This document shows, one piece after another, positions 32,806 to 41,771 of a stretch of 47,965 bases of DNA; position 1 is the first letter of the stretch; every line of letters starts with the position of its first letter. The DNA lies in contig CAJCIA010000183.1 in the NCBI GenBank assembly GCA_903970275.1, positions 1 to 47,965 on the forward strand, in the 5' to 3' direction. Origin of the DNA: Betaproteobacteria bacterium (lineage in GTDB: Bacteria > Verrucomicrobiota > Verrucomicrobiia > Methylacidiphilales > UBA1321). The notes below the pieces were generated by a model. The model saw nothing but the letters and a program-made list of their open reading frames with translations, was not told where the DNA came from and made no database searches. The translations under genes were made by a program, and so were the position numbers.

Positions 32806-34767
32806 ATGCTTCCCTCTTCCGGACTCGCCTGGTGGCTGCTGATCCTGCCGCTGCTCTCGGCGGCCTCGACGCTGGTCTATCTCCACCGCAAGCCGAACAT
32901 GGCGATCTTCGCCTCGGTCGCGTCGGCTTCGCTCTGCTTTCTGCTCGCGCTCGGCATCGCCGCCGGGTCGGTGGGGGAGCCCACGCCCTTCGAGTGGATG
33001 TCGTTCCCCGGCCTGCAGATCGATGTCGGCATGATCCTCGACCCCCTTTCCAAGGGCATGCTGCTTGTGGTTACAGGCGTCGGGTTGCTCGTCCACATCT
33101 TTTCCATCGGCTACATGGCGCACGATCCGGCCAAGGCGCGCTTCTTCGGCGGGCTCTCCATCTTCATGTTCTCGATGACCGGCATCGTCATCGCGACGAA
33201 CCTGATCGAGATGTTCTTCTTCTGGGAGGGCGTGGGCCTGAGTTCCTACCTGCTCATCGGTTTCTGGTACGACCGCGAATCAGCGGCGCAGGCGGCGAAC
33301 AAGGCCTTCGTCTGTAACCGGCTGGCCGACTTTGGATTCATGGCCGGGATCTTGACGCTTTGGATGATGACCGGGTCGGTGTCGATCACGCAGGACGCGC
33401 TGCAGGGTGCGCTGCTCCACCCCTCACCGGTGGCGGAGAACCACGCGCTGGCCACCGCCACGCCACCGGTCACACCGGCATCGCGGCAGCCGCTGCTCAC
33501 GAATGGGGGTGGCGTGCAGCAATTCTCCGGGTGGCTCGCCTTCGTCCTCGTGCTCGGCCTCTTCGCCGGTTGCATGGGCAAGTCGGCCATGTTCCCGTTC
33601 CACGTCTGGCTGCCGGACGCGATGGAGGGCCCGACGCCCGTCTCCGCGCTGATCCATGCCGCCACCATGGTCGCGGCCGGCGTCTATATGCTCTGCCGCG
33701 TTTATCCCCTGCTGCTGCTTTCGCCGCCTGGGATGCTCTTCATCGCCGGCATCGGCTGCTTTACTGCCATTTTTGCGGCGCTCATCGCCGTCCAGCAAAA
33801 CGACATCAAGCGCATCCTCGCCTATTCCACGCTGTCGCAGCTTGGCTACATGGTCATGGCCGTGGGCTGCCGGGGACCCGCCGCCGCGATGTTTCACCTG
33901 AGCACGCACGCGTTCTTCAAGGCGCTGCTCTTCCTCGCCGCGGGTTCGGTCATCCACGCGCTGCACGACGAGCAGGACATCTGGAAGATGGGCGGGCTCG
34001 CCCGGAAAATCCCGCTGACGTTCTGGACCTTCCTCATTGGCTATCTGGCGCTGATCGGCTTTCCCGGTTTTGCCGGCTTCTTCAGCAAGGATGTCATCCT
34101 CGCCGTCGCGTTTCAGGCGCATCCGATCTTCTTTTGGGTGGGCGCGTTCACTGCCTTCCTCACCGCTTTCTATATGACGCGGCTCGTCGTCGTGGCGTTC
34201 TTCGGCCGCGCGCGGTCGAACGCGGCTGAGCATCCCCATGAATCCGGCGCCGTCATGACCGTGCCGCTGATCATCCTGGCGGTCTTCTCCGCCGTCGGCG
34301 GCTTCGCCTTGGGCATCGAGGGCTTTTACCATGGCTGGTCGATCTCCCAATTGCGCAGCACCGGGCAGCTTCCCTCCACGGGCGCAACGCCCCAGTTGCC
34401 GGCACTCGGCCTCTTGCTGGGCACCGTGGTCCCGCTCATCATGGTTTTCGGCGGCATCTTTCTTGCCTTCGCGCTCTACCGCGGCCGCGATTCCGATCCG
34501 CTCCACATCAAGGTACTCGCGAACAAGTTCTATTTCGACGAGCTTTACGATCGCCAGCTCGTCGGCGGCCAGCAGCTCTTCGCCCGCTTCCTCGGCTGGA
34601 TCGACGACTGGGTACTGGAAGGCGCGATCCTGCGCGGCGCAGCCTACCTCAGCGTCGGCGTGGGCGAACTCTGCAAGCTGATCCAGACCGGCAGCCTGCA
34701 GACCTACGCGTTCGTCCTGAGCATCGGTGGCGCCCTGCTCGTTTACTTCACCCTTTTCGCGCATTGA
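32806..34767 (+). CDS. nuoL: NADH-quinone oxidoreductase subunit L
   Basis: The protein has 653 residues. This antiporter-like subunit is at the distal end of the membrane arm. Landmarks are FFFWEGVGLSSYLLIGFWY with the conserved Glu, MGKSAMFPFHVWLPDAMEGP with the conserved Lys, SALIHAATMVAAGVYMLCRV, and LAYSTLSQLGYMVMAVGCRG. The C-terminus has the long lateral-helix region and closes with membrane helices. There is an extra proline/alanine/threonine-rich loop (residues about 205-235) that is not in E. coli NuoL. It lies 18 bp after nuoK. Confidence 0.94.
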   Translation: MLPSSGLAWWLLILPLLSAASTLVYLHRKPNMAIFASVASASLCFLLALGIAAGSVGEPTPFEWMSFPGLQIDVGMILDPLSKGMLLVVTGVGLLVHIFSIGYMAHDPAKARFFGGLSIFMFSMTGIVIATNLIEMFFFWEGVGLSSYLLIGFWYDRESAAQAANKAFVCNRLADFGFMAGILTLWMMTGSVSITQDALQGALLHPSPVAENHALATATPPVTPASRQPLLTNGGGVQQFSGWLAFVLVLGLFAGCMGKSAMFPFHVWLPDAMEGPTPVSALIHAATMVAAGVYMLCRVYPLLLLSPPGMLFIAGIGCFTAIFAALIAVQQNDIKRILAYSTLSQLGYMVMAVGCRGPAAAMFHLSTHAFFKALLFLAAGSVIHALHDEQDIWKMGGLARKIPLTFWTFLIGYLALIGFPGFAGFFSKDVILAVAFQAHPIFFWVGAFTAFLTAFYMTRLVVVAFFGRARSNAAEHPHESGAVMTVPLIILAVFSAVGGFALGIEGFYHGWSISQLRSTGQLPSTGATPQLPALGLLLGTVVPLIMVFGGIFLAFALYRGRDSDPLHIKVLANKFYFDELYDRQLVGGQQLFARFLGWIDDWVLEGAILRGAAYLSVGVGELCKLIQTGSLQTYAFVLSIGGALLVYFTLFAH

Positions 34768-34774
34768 TCCCCGC

Positions 34775-36313
34775 ATGACCCTCCTCGCGAGCAACGATTT
34801 TCACTTGCTGCCACTGCTGCTTGCGCCGCTGGTGGCAATCGCGTTCATTCTCGGCAAGGCCCCGCCGCGGCTGACCGCCGGGCTGGCCTGCGCCTTCAAC
34901 CTGCTCTACGCGATCGGCCTCATCCTTTTTTATCCGGCGGCGCAGGGCGGCTACCAGTACGAGATGAGTTACGCCTGGGTGAACATGCCCGGTCTGCCGC
35001 CGATCCATTTTCATCTCGGCGTGGACGGCATCAGCCTGCCGCTGGTTTTCCTCACCGCCATCGTCAGCTTCGCGGCCGTCGCCATCGCACCCGGGCTCGT
35101 GCGGCGCCCGGCGGAATACTACTGCTACCTGCTGCTCATGTCGCTCGGCGCAATGGGCGCGTTCACCTCGCTCGATCTCTTCTTCTTCTACATCTTCCAC
35201 GACTTCGCGCTCATTCCGACCTTCCTGCTCATCGGCATCTGGGGTTCGCAGAACCGCCAATTCGCCTCGTTCCAGGTGACCATCTACCTGCTGGCGGGCA
35301 GCCTCATCCTGCTCGCCGGCCTGGTGGCGCTGGTCATGGAATTGCCGCCGCCGGACCGCACCTTCGACATTCCTACCCTGCAGGCGTACATCTCCGCGCA
35401 TCCGCTTTCGCACGAGTCGCAGAACATCATCTTCCTGCTCCTCACCGTCGGGTTCGGCATCCTCGTTGGCCTGTTTCCCTTCCACTCGTGGGCGCCGCCG
35501 GGCTATGCCTCCGCGCCGCCCGCCGCCGCGATGCTCCACGCCGGCATCCTCAAGAAGTACGCGCTCTATGGCATGATCCGCATCACCATCCCGATGCTCC
35601 ACGACGGCTTCGTTTTCTGGCAGTGGCTGTTGCTTCTGCTGCTCGCGGGCAACTTTCTGTACGCCGGCTTCATCACGCTCGCGCAAAAGGAACTGCCCAC
35701 CATGCTCGGCTTCTCGAGCATCATGCACATGGGCTACCTCTTTCTCGGCATTGCGTGCTGGAACATCATCGGCGTGACCGGCGCGGTGGTGCTCATGGTC
35801 GCGCACGGCCTCAGCGCCGCGCTGCTCTTCGGCTTGAGTGGCGAGATCACGCACCGCTCGGGCGAGAACCGCTTCTCCGAGCTTGGCGGTCTGGCCAAGC
35901 GCGCACCGGTGCTCGCCATTCTCTTCAGCTTCGCCTCCATGGCTTCCATGGGCGTGCCGGGCCTGGCGAACTTCGCAGGCGAGCTTATGGTCTTTTTCGC
36001 CTCGTTTTTGCCCGGCAACGTTCCGGCCATGGCGCTGATCGCGATTTACGGCACGGTCATCACTGCCATCTTCCAGCTGCGCGCGATCAAAAACGTCTTC
36101 TACGGCCCCATGCCGCAGCGGTACGCCGCCGACACGCCTGCGCCGCCCGGCTCCGGCGTCATTGCCCTTCCCGCCATGACCGATGTCTCCTCGCTGGCCG
36201 AGCGGGCGCCCTACGTGCTGCTCACGCTCGCGTCGCTCGGCATCGGCTTCATGCCGTTCCTGCTTATTCATCTCGTGCAGCCGACCGTGACTCTGCTGCC
36301 GTTCATGAAGTAG
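34775..36313 (+). CDS. nuoM: NADH-quinone oxidoreductase subunit M
   Basis: The protein has 512 residues. It is the middle antiporter-like subunit. I use the ATG at 34775 (MTLLASNDFHLLPLLLAPLV), seven bases past nuoL; the open frame upstream overlaps nuoL and is not family-like. Typical segments: IHFHLGVDGISLPLVFLTAI, FFYIFHDFALIPTFLLIGIWG (His in place of the usual Glu context should be checked by alignment), GLFPFHSWAPPGYASAPPAA and LAQKELPTMLGFSSIMHMGY. It lies three bases before nuoN. Confidence 0.93.
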   Translation: MTLLASNDFHLLPLLLAPLVAIAFILGKAPPRLTAGLACAFNLLYAIGLILFYPAAQGGYQYEMSYAWVNMPGLPPIHFHLGVDGISLPLVFLTAIVSFAAVAIAPGLVRRPAEYYCYLLLMSLGAMGAFTSLDLFFFYIFHDFALIPTFLLIGIWGSQNRQFASFQVTIYLLAGSLILLAGLVALVMELPPPDRTFDIPTLQAYISAHPLSHESQNIIFLLLTVGFGILVGLFPFHSWAPPGYASAPPAAAMLHAGILKKYALYGMIRITIPMLHDGFVFWQWLLLLLLAGNFLYAGFITLAQKELPTMLGFSSIMHMGYLFLGIACWNIIGVTGAVVLMVAHGLSAALLFGLSGEITHRSGENRFSELGGLAKRAPVLAILFSFASMASMGVPGLANFAGELMVFFASFLPGNVPAMALIAIYGTVITAIFQLRAIKNVFYGPMPQRYAADTPAPPGSGVIALPAMTDVSSLAERAPYVLLTLASLGIGFMPFLLIHLVQPTVTLLPFMK

Positions 36314-36316
36314 ACC

Positions 36317-37867
36317 ATGCTGCACCTCCTCAATTCCAACCTTCTGCCTTACTTCGCGCCGGAACTCCTCGTCACGGTCTGGGCGATGGTGCTCCTGCTC
36401 GGCGACGCGTTCTTCGAGTTCACGCCGCGGCAGACCGCGAATCTCGCGCTGGCCGGCTTGGCCGTGGCGGCGGTCGAGACGCTGCTGCTGGACAGCGCGC
36501 CCATCGTCTTCTGGAACGGCATGTGCATCTGGGACGGCTCGGCCAAGTTCTTCGATATCTTCTTCCTCGCCGTCGCCGCGCTCGTCATCTGGATGGGCGA
36601 CGAGGTGCAGGCACCGGTGGAGTACGGCGGCGAGTTCGCCATCCTGCCGCTCTTCACCACCGTGGGCCTCATGCTTCTCGCCTCTGCGAACGATTTCATG
36701 CTCCTCTTCGTCGCGCTGGAGCTGGTCACCATCTCGTTCTACATCCTGGTCGCCTACCGCCGGCGCACCCTGGCCGCGCTGGAGGCGGGCGTGAAATATC
36801 TCATCCTCGGCGGACTCTCCTCCGCTTTCCTCGTCATGGGCGTCGCCTACATTTTCGGGGTGATGGGCACCACGCGGTTTGACGTGCTGGTGAACGCGTT
36901 CCACGGCGGCGTGCCGGTCATGGCGGCATTCGGGCTCATCCTCGTGCTCGTAGGCATCGGCTTCAAGATCGCGATGGTGCCCTTCCACGTCTGGGCGCCG
37001 GACGTCTACGAGGGCGCCCCCAACTCGATCACCGCGTTCCTGTCGGTCGGCTCGAAGGCGGGCGGACTCATCATGCTCCTGCGTATCGCGCTCGGCGCCT
37101 TTGGCGGTGATGGTGGAACCGCCGTCTGGTACCCGGTGCTCACGGTCGGCGCAATTCTCTCGCTGCTGCTGGGCAATCTCGCTGCCATCCCGCAGCGCAA
37201 CCTCAAGCGGCTGCTCGGCTATTCCAGTATCGGCCACAGCGGCTTCATCCTCGTCGCCGTAATCGGCGCAGCCGCCGCGCTGCCCCACCTGCCCCGCCCA
37301 CAGATGGCCGACATCAACACCGGCCAGGTCGCGGTCAGCGTCTACCTTGTCACCTATCTGCTGGCCACCTTCACCTGCTTCATCGTGCTCGCCCTGCTTC
37401 GCACCCGGCTGCCGGGCTTAGAGATTCATCATCTCGCCGGACTTTCGCAACGCGCTCCGCTGTTGGCCGCGGCCTTTGCGCTCGCGCTTATTTCCCTGGC
37501 CGGTATTCCGCCCCTGAGCGGCTTCGTGGCCAAGGCGTTGGTTGTGCTGGTGGCGTGGAATCGCGGCCTCTACGTGCTGCTTGCCCTCGTGCTTTTCGCC
37601 GCCGTGGCCGCGCTCTATTATTACCTTGGCCCGATCAAGGCGATGTATTGGTCGGAGCCGCTCGACCGCACGCCCATCATCGTCAGCCGGCCGGCCACCG
37701 TTGTTCTTTCCCTGCTTATCGCGCTCATGATTCTCACCGGCTTCTGGCCGCAATCGATTGCCTGCCTGATCAGCGGCGCCACCCTCGCCCGCGAAGGCGC
37801 GGCGCAAGGCACGCTTACCGCCGCCCCGCCAACCCCATCGCCAAGCGTCGCGCAAGCCACGCCCTGA
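36317..37867 (+). CDS. nuoN: NADH-quinone oxidoreductase subunit N
   Basis: The protein has 516 residues. It is the antiporter-like subunit nearest the quinone arm. Conserved segments: FVALELVTISFYILVAYRRR with the Glu of the proton path, GFKIAMVPFHVWAPDVYEGA with the Lys, LLGYSSIGHSGFILVAVIGA, and LISLAGIPPLSGFVAK. A proline/threonine-rich tail follows the last helix. It ends the nuo run; no terminator hairpin with a T tract is visible in the 58 bp before the next gene. Confidence 0.94.
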   Translation: MLHLLNSNLLPYFAPELLVTVWAMVLLLGDAFFEFTPRQTANLALAGLAVAAVETLLLDSAPIVFWNGMCIWDGSAKFFDIFFLAVAALVIWMGDEVQAPVEYGGEFAILPLFTTVGLMLLASANDFMLLFVALELVTISFYILVAYRRRTLAALEAGVKYLILGGLSSAFLVMGVAYIFGVMGTTRFDVLVNAFHGGVPVMAAFGLILVLVGIGFKIAMVPFHVWAPDVYEGAPNSITAFLSVGSKAGGLIMLLRIALGAFGGDGGTAVWYPVLTVGAILSLLLGNLAAIPQRNLKRLLGYSSIGHSGFILVAVIGAAAALPHLPRPQMADINTGQVAVSVYLVTYLLATFTCFIVLALLRTRLPGLEIHHLAGLSQRAPLLAAAFALALISLAGIPPLSGFVAKALVVLVAWNRGLYVLLALVLFAAVAALYYYLGPIKAMYWSEPLDRTPIIVSRPATVVLSLLIALMILTGFWPQSIACLISGATLAREGAAQGTLTAAPPTPSPSVAQATP

Positions 37868-37925
37868 TCGCCCATCCCGGCACCCGACTTGCATCGGGGG
37901 ATAGTTCGCGCATACTCAATATGTT

Positions 37926-38306
37926 ATGGAAGCAACCGTCAGCGCCGCTCCCCCCGTCGCCTATAAGATCGGCAACGAGAAGCTGTGCAAGATCACGCCC
38001 AAGGCCTCCGAGAAGCTGACCTCGCTGCTCGTCCGCCAGGGTCGGCCGCAGGGCGCGCTTCGCATCGCGGTCATTGGCGGCGGCTGTTCCGGGCTGCAGT
38101 ACAAGATGGACTTGGTGGACGGCCCGGCCAATCGCGACATCCTCGTGCGCTCGCAGGAGGTCAACGTGGTGATCGATCCCAAGAGCGCGCTTTTTGTTTC
38201 CGGCTCACTCCTCGATTTCAGCGAGGACCTGCAGAAGGGTGGCTTCAAGGTCACCAATCCGAGCGCCGCCGCGCATTGCTCCTGCGGCGAGAGCTTCAGC
38301 GCCTAG
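37926..38306 (+). CDS. A-type iron-sulfur carrier (ErpA/IscA/SufA family)
   Basis: The protein has 126 residues. A-type carriers deliver Fe-S clusters to apo-proteins. The three ligand cysteines have the classic spacing: C54 in IGGGCSGLQYKMDL and C118/C120 in HCSCGESFSA. SGSLLDFSEDLQKGGFKVTNPSA is the usual C-terminal body. Placed directly after Fe-S-rich complex I genes, it could serve them, but the membrane-arm subunits other than NuoI carry no clusters, so the link is only suggestive. The ATG at 37926 leaves a short Ala/Pro leader before the fold. The paralog (ErpA, IscA or SufA) cannot be decided by eye. Confidence 0.92.
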   Translation: MEATVSAAPPVAYKIGNEKLCKITPKASEKLTSLLVRQGRPQGALRIAVIGGGCSGLQYKMDLVDGPANRDILVRSQEVNVVIDPKSALFVSGSLLDFSEDLQKGGFKVTNPSAAAHCSCGESFSA

Positions 38307-38318
38307 GCGCGCCCTTTT

Positions 38319-39515
38319 ATGATGATCCGCTCCCTCCGCGGCCCCGGCCGTGTTGTCGCCTGCTGGCTGATGCTCGGTTGCGCCCCGTTGTTCGCCGCCG
38401 ACGACAAGACCCCGCCCCCCGCCGGCGGCGCCGACCCTGACGCGTCGACCACCACGTTCGGCGACACGATGACGAAGCAGTACTTCGGCCGCAATCCGCA
38501 CAACGGGATGGTGACGCTCTACACGCTCACGAACAAAAACGGCATGAGCGTCAGCATCATGGATTACGGCGCGACCATCACCAGCATCCGCGTACCGGAC
38601 CGCAACGGGAAGTTCGACGATGTGGTGCTCGGCTACGACCGCTTCGCGCCCTATCTCGCCATGAAGGACTATTTTGGCGCCACCGTTGGCCGCTACGCCA
38701 ACCGGATCGCGCGCGGCCGCTTCACGCTGAACAAGGTCAACTACCAGCTCGCGATCAACAATCCGCCCAACGCGCTGCACGGTGGCTGGTTCGGCTTCAA
38801 TCGCCGCCTGTGGAACTTCGAGCAGGTGGACTCCGACATCCCGGCCGTCCGCCTCACCTACCTGAGCAAGGACGGCGAGGAAGGTTATCCCGGCAACCTC
38901 TTCGTCAGCGTCACCTTCTCGCTCAACGACGACAACGAGCTGCGCATCGCCTACGCCGCCACCACGGACAAGACGACGATCCTCAATCTCAGCAACCACT
39001 CCTATTTCAACCTCGGCGGCGCCGCCAGCGGCACCATCCTCGACGATCTCGTTACGCTCCACGCCGACAAGTTCACGCCGGTTGACGCCACGCTTATCCC
39101 CACCGGCGAGATCAAGGATGTGGCCGGGACGCCCTATGATTTCCTCCAACCCACCGCGGCCGGCGCGCATCTCAAGGAGCTCAAGAACAAGCCGCTGGGT
39201 TACGACTTCAACTACGTGCTGAACAAGGGCTACTTCTCCGACTACGGTCTTGCCGCCACCGTGCAGGATCCCGGCAGCGGCCGACGCCTCGACATCTCCA
39301 CGGACCAGCCGGGCATCCAGTTCTACACGGGCAACTTTCTGACTGGCTCCTATGTTGGCCGCGAACGCAAACGCTATCCCCAATACGCCGCCATCGTCCT
39401 GGAGACCCAGCACTTTCCCGACTCGCCAAACCATGACAATTTTCCCAGCACCGTGCTGCAGCCCGGCGAGGATTTCCACAGCACGACGGTCTACAAGTTT
39501 AGCGTTGATAAATAG
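38319..39515 (+). CDS. galM: Secreted aldose 1-epimerase (galactose mutarotase)
   Basis: The protein has 398 residues. It interconverts alpha and beta anomers of aldoses. It carries an apparent signal peptide (GPGRVVACWLMLGCAPLFAAD), so it probably works in the periplasm, unlike cytoplasmic E. coli GalM. Family landmarks: MDYGATITSIRVPDRNGKFD, VGRYANRIARGRF, NALHGGWFGFNRRLW, LNLSNHSYFNLGG with the catalytic His, and VLETQHFPDSPNH with the Glu region. The start is 12 bp after the Fe-S carrier gene. A REP-like repeat begins eight bases after its stop. It may act together with the secreted glycosidases encoded in the window. Confidence 0.92.
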   Translation: MMIRSLRGPGRVVACWLMLGCAPLFAADDKTPPPAGGADPDASTTTFGDTMTKQYFGRNPHNGMVTLYTLTNKNGMSVSIMDYGATITSIRVPDRNGKFDDVVLGYDRFAPYLAMKDYFGATVGRYANRIARGRFTLNKVNYQLAINNPPNALHGGWFGFNRRLWNFEQVDSDIPAVRLTYLSKDGEEGYPGNLFVSVTFSLNDDNELRIAYAATTDKTTILNLSNHSYFNLGGAASGTILDDLVTLHADKFTPVDATLIPTGEIKDVAGTPYDFLQPTAAGAHLKELKNKPLGYDFNYVLNKGYFSDYGLAATVQDPGSGRRLDISTDQPGIQFYTGNFLTGSYVGRERKRYPQYAAIVLETQHFPDSPNHDNFPSTVLQPGEDFHSTTVYKFSVDK

Positions 39516-39523
39516 ACCAACGA

Positions 39524-39557
39524 GGTAGCCGGCGTCGTCCCGACGCCGGTGCGCGCC
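39524..39557 (+). repeat. REP-like palindrome (left half of pair 3)
   Basis: It begins GGTAG, with arms CCGGCGTCG and CGACGCCGG around TCC, then ends TGCGCGCC. It begins eight bases after the aldose epimerase stop. With 39662-39690 it makes an inverted pair of 167 bp. Confidence 0.85.
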
Positions 39558-39661
39558 ACAAGAGTTCGCGTCTTCGTGGCGTATTCCCCGCGCGCATCGT
39601 CGGCAAAGGCGCTCCTTGATCGCCCGAGGGAAGCGGCTTCGCTTTCCCAAGCGCCCCGAGC

Positions 39662-39690
39662 GCGACCGGCGTCTTCCGACGCCGGCTACC
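39662..39690 (-). repeat. REP-like palindrome (right half of pair 3)
   Basis: Read on the minus strand it is GGTAG, arms CCGGCGTC and GACGCCGG around a GGAA centre one base shorter than in other copies, then TCGCGC. It faces the copy at 39524 across a 104-bp spacer with no gene. Confidence 0.85.
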
Positions 39691-39795
39691 TTCTGACGCG
39701 GCTTTACTCCTTGCTTTGGAAGCCGCACTTACATCTCTGTTACTCCTCATTGCCGCTCTCGCCAACTTCGGCGCTCGTGGTACGCTGGACCCTTT

Positions 39796-41706
39796 ATGAC
39801 TTCCGTCCGTTTTCTCGTTTCCGTTGGACTCATTTCCCTGTTGGCCGGTTGTGGCCCGCAGCCGGCACCGCCTGCTCCGCCCGCACCTCCTCCCGCCGCA
39901 CCGGCCACACCGCCGGCTCCGCCAGCCAAGCCCAAGATTACGAAATTGGACGATCTGCCGCGCCACACCTACCCGGTCGAGGGCAAGGTGATCGACCTGT
40001 TCAACAACGACGCGAAGATGAACGCGCTCGCCGACCAGGTCCGCGCCGACGTAGAGAAGGACCTTACCGATTACGACATTGAGGATAAGACGACACTGAA
40101 GCGGTTGAAGGAAACGCTGCTTATCATCGCGCTGGTGCAGGGCCGCAACGACGATGCCCGCAAGCTCATCGGGGAGCTGACCGACCTCGAGCAAAAGCAG
40201 GCGCTCAAGCTCACCACCGGCCTGCTGTCCCTCACCCGCATGGATGTGGCGGACCGCACGGGCTCGAAAAACCTGAACGATCCCGCTTTCCAAAAAGCGT
40301 TCCAGGACGAACTGACCACCCGCACTGCGGCGCTGCCCTACGGGGTGGTGCAGGACGAATTGAAGTCTCTCAAGGCCGGTGCGGAGATTGAGAACAAGAA
40401 CCTGGTGCTCGGCGGCATCCAAAGCGAAATGGAGCCAACCGTGGCCAAAACCCACTCGCTCGATGACGGCATGGCGGCCGGCCTGATCGCCAATCGCGCG
40501 ACGCTGCAAAATTTCCTGCCGCTCGCTCCCTCCATCGACGCCGCCATGACCACGGTGATCAAGCAGCACAACGTGGCCAAGGCCGACGTCTGGAAGGCGC
40601 GCGATCTCACCCTGACCAAGGCCGACCATCTCACGCCCGTGGTGATCGGCATCTGGGATTCCGGCGTCGACCCGAAGGACTATCCCGGAAAGATGTTCGT
40701 CGATCCCACCTCCAAGGATGATCCGAACGGCATCGCGTTCGACCTTCATTCCAATCGCGTGCACGGCGATCTTTATCCGCTCGGGTCCGATGCCAAGCGC
40801 ACGACGGAGCTGCGATCGTTGATCAAGGGCGAGCTCGACCTGGAGGCCAACGTGGACAGCCCCGAGGCCACCGCTCTGATCGCCCGGATGAAGAAGCTGC
40901 CGCCCGCCGACGTGAAGAAGTTCGGAGAGGACATCGAGCTCTTCGCCAACTACGTCCACGGCACGCACGTCGCGGGCATCGCTTCAAAGGGCAACCCGGC
41001 CGCGCGCCTGCTCGTGGCGCGCATCACCTTCGATTACCACGTCATTCCGGAAAAGCCCACGGTCGAGCAGGCGCGCAAGGACGTCGTCGCCGACCAGGCC
41101 ACGGTCGATTACTTCAAGGCCCATCACGTGCGCGTCGTAAACATGAGCTGGGGCGGCTCGCTCTCGGACGTGGAGGACGCGCTGGAAAAGAACGGCGTCG
41201 GCGATCCGGACGAACGCAAGAAGGAGGCCCGCGAGATTTTCGACATCGGTCGCGACGGCCTCCTCGCCGCGCTCAAGAGCGCGCCCGACATTCTCTTCAT
41301 CACCGCGGCTGGCAACAGCGACAACGACGTCAACTTCGACGAGGTCATCCCCTCGTCCTTCGATCTGCCGAATCTCATGACCGTCGGCGCGGTCGATCAG
41401 GCCGGGGACGTCACCTCGTTCACCAGCTTCGGCAAAAACGTATCCGCCTACGCGGATGGCTTTGAGGTCGACAGTCCGATCCCGGGCGGGACGACGCTGA
41501 AGCTTTCGGGCACGTCGATGGCGTCACCAGAAGTCACCAACTTGGCCGCCAAGCTCTTCGCGCTTGATCCCGCACTGTCGCCGTCGGATGTCATTGATCT
41601 GATCAAGGGCGGCCTGGCGCCTTCCCAATCCGACCCCCGCATCCAGCTGATCGACCCCAAAAAGTCCCAGACGTTGCTTAAGGAAAAACAGAAGAATCCT
41701 TCTTAA
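39796..41706 (+). CDS. Subtilase-family (S8) serine protease lipoprotein
   Basis: The protein has 636 residues. The signal ends in a lipobox (LISLLAGCGPQ), so it is a lipoprotein, followed by a Pro/Ala-rich stalk (PAPPAPPAPPPAAPATPPAP). A helical region of about 230 residues without known motifs precedes the protease domain. The catalytic triad is complete: D288 in IGIWDSGVD, H388 in YVHGTHVAGIA, S574 in LSGTSMASPEV, with the oxyanion Asn in ITAAGNSDND. The D-to-H spacing (100 residues) is much longer than in subtilisin (32), with a charged, helical-looking insert. Substrate unknown; location suggests envelope protein turnover or nutrient use. Confidence 0.92.
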   Translation: MTSVRFLVSVGLISLLAGCGPQPAPPAPPAPPPAAPATPPAPPAKPKITKLDDLPRHTYPVEGKVIDLFNNDAKMNALADQVRADVEKDLTDYDIEDKTTLKRLKETLLIIALVQGRNDDARKLIGELTDLEQKQALKLTTGLLSLTRMDVADRTGSKNLNDPAFQKAFQDELTTRTAALPYGVVQDELKSLKAGAEIENKNLVLGGIQSEMEPTVAKTHSLDDGMAAGLIANRATLQNFLPLAPSIDAAMTTVIKQHNVAKADVWKARDLTLTKADHLTPVVIGIWDSGVDPKDYPGKMFVDPTSKDDPNGIAFDLHSNRVHGDLYPLGSDAKRTTELRSLIKGELDLEANVDSPEATALIARMKKLPPADVKKFGEDIELFANYVHGTHVAGIASKGNPAARLLVARITFDYHVIPEKPTVEQARKDVVADQATVDYFKAHHVRVVNMSWGGSLSDVEDALEKNGVGDPDERKKEAREIFDIGRDGLLAALKSAPDILFITAAGNSDNDVNFDEVIPSSFDLPNLMTVGAVDQAGDVTSFTSFGKNVSAYADGFEVDSPIPGGTTLKLSGTSMASPEVTNLAAKLFALDPALSPSDVIDLIKGGLAPSQSDPRIQLIDPKKSQTLLKEKQKNPS

Positions 41707-41771
41707 CCTAGCGCATCGCCGATTGTTACAATAAGGTGACACTCGCAAACCATTCGGCTAGAAGAACTCTC

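Noticed and set aside
34748-37288. An 846-codon open frame antisense to nuoM and nuoN
   Set aside because: It is a high-GC shadow frame rich in His, Arg, Glu and Gln without any domain, opposite two textbook complex I subunits.
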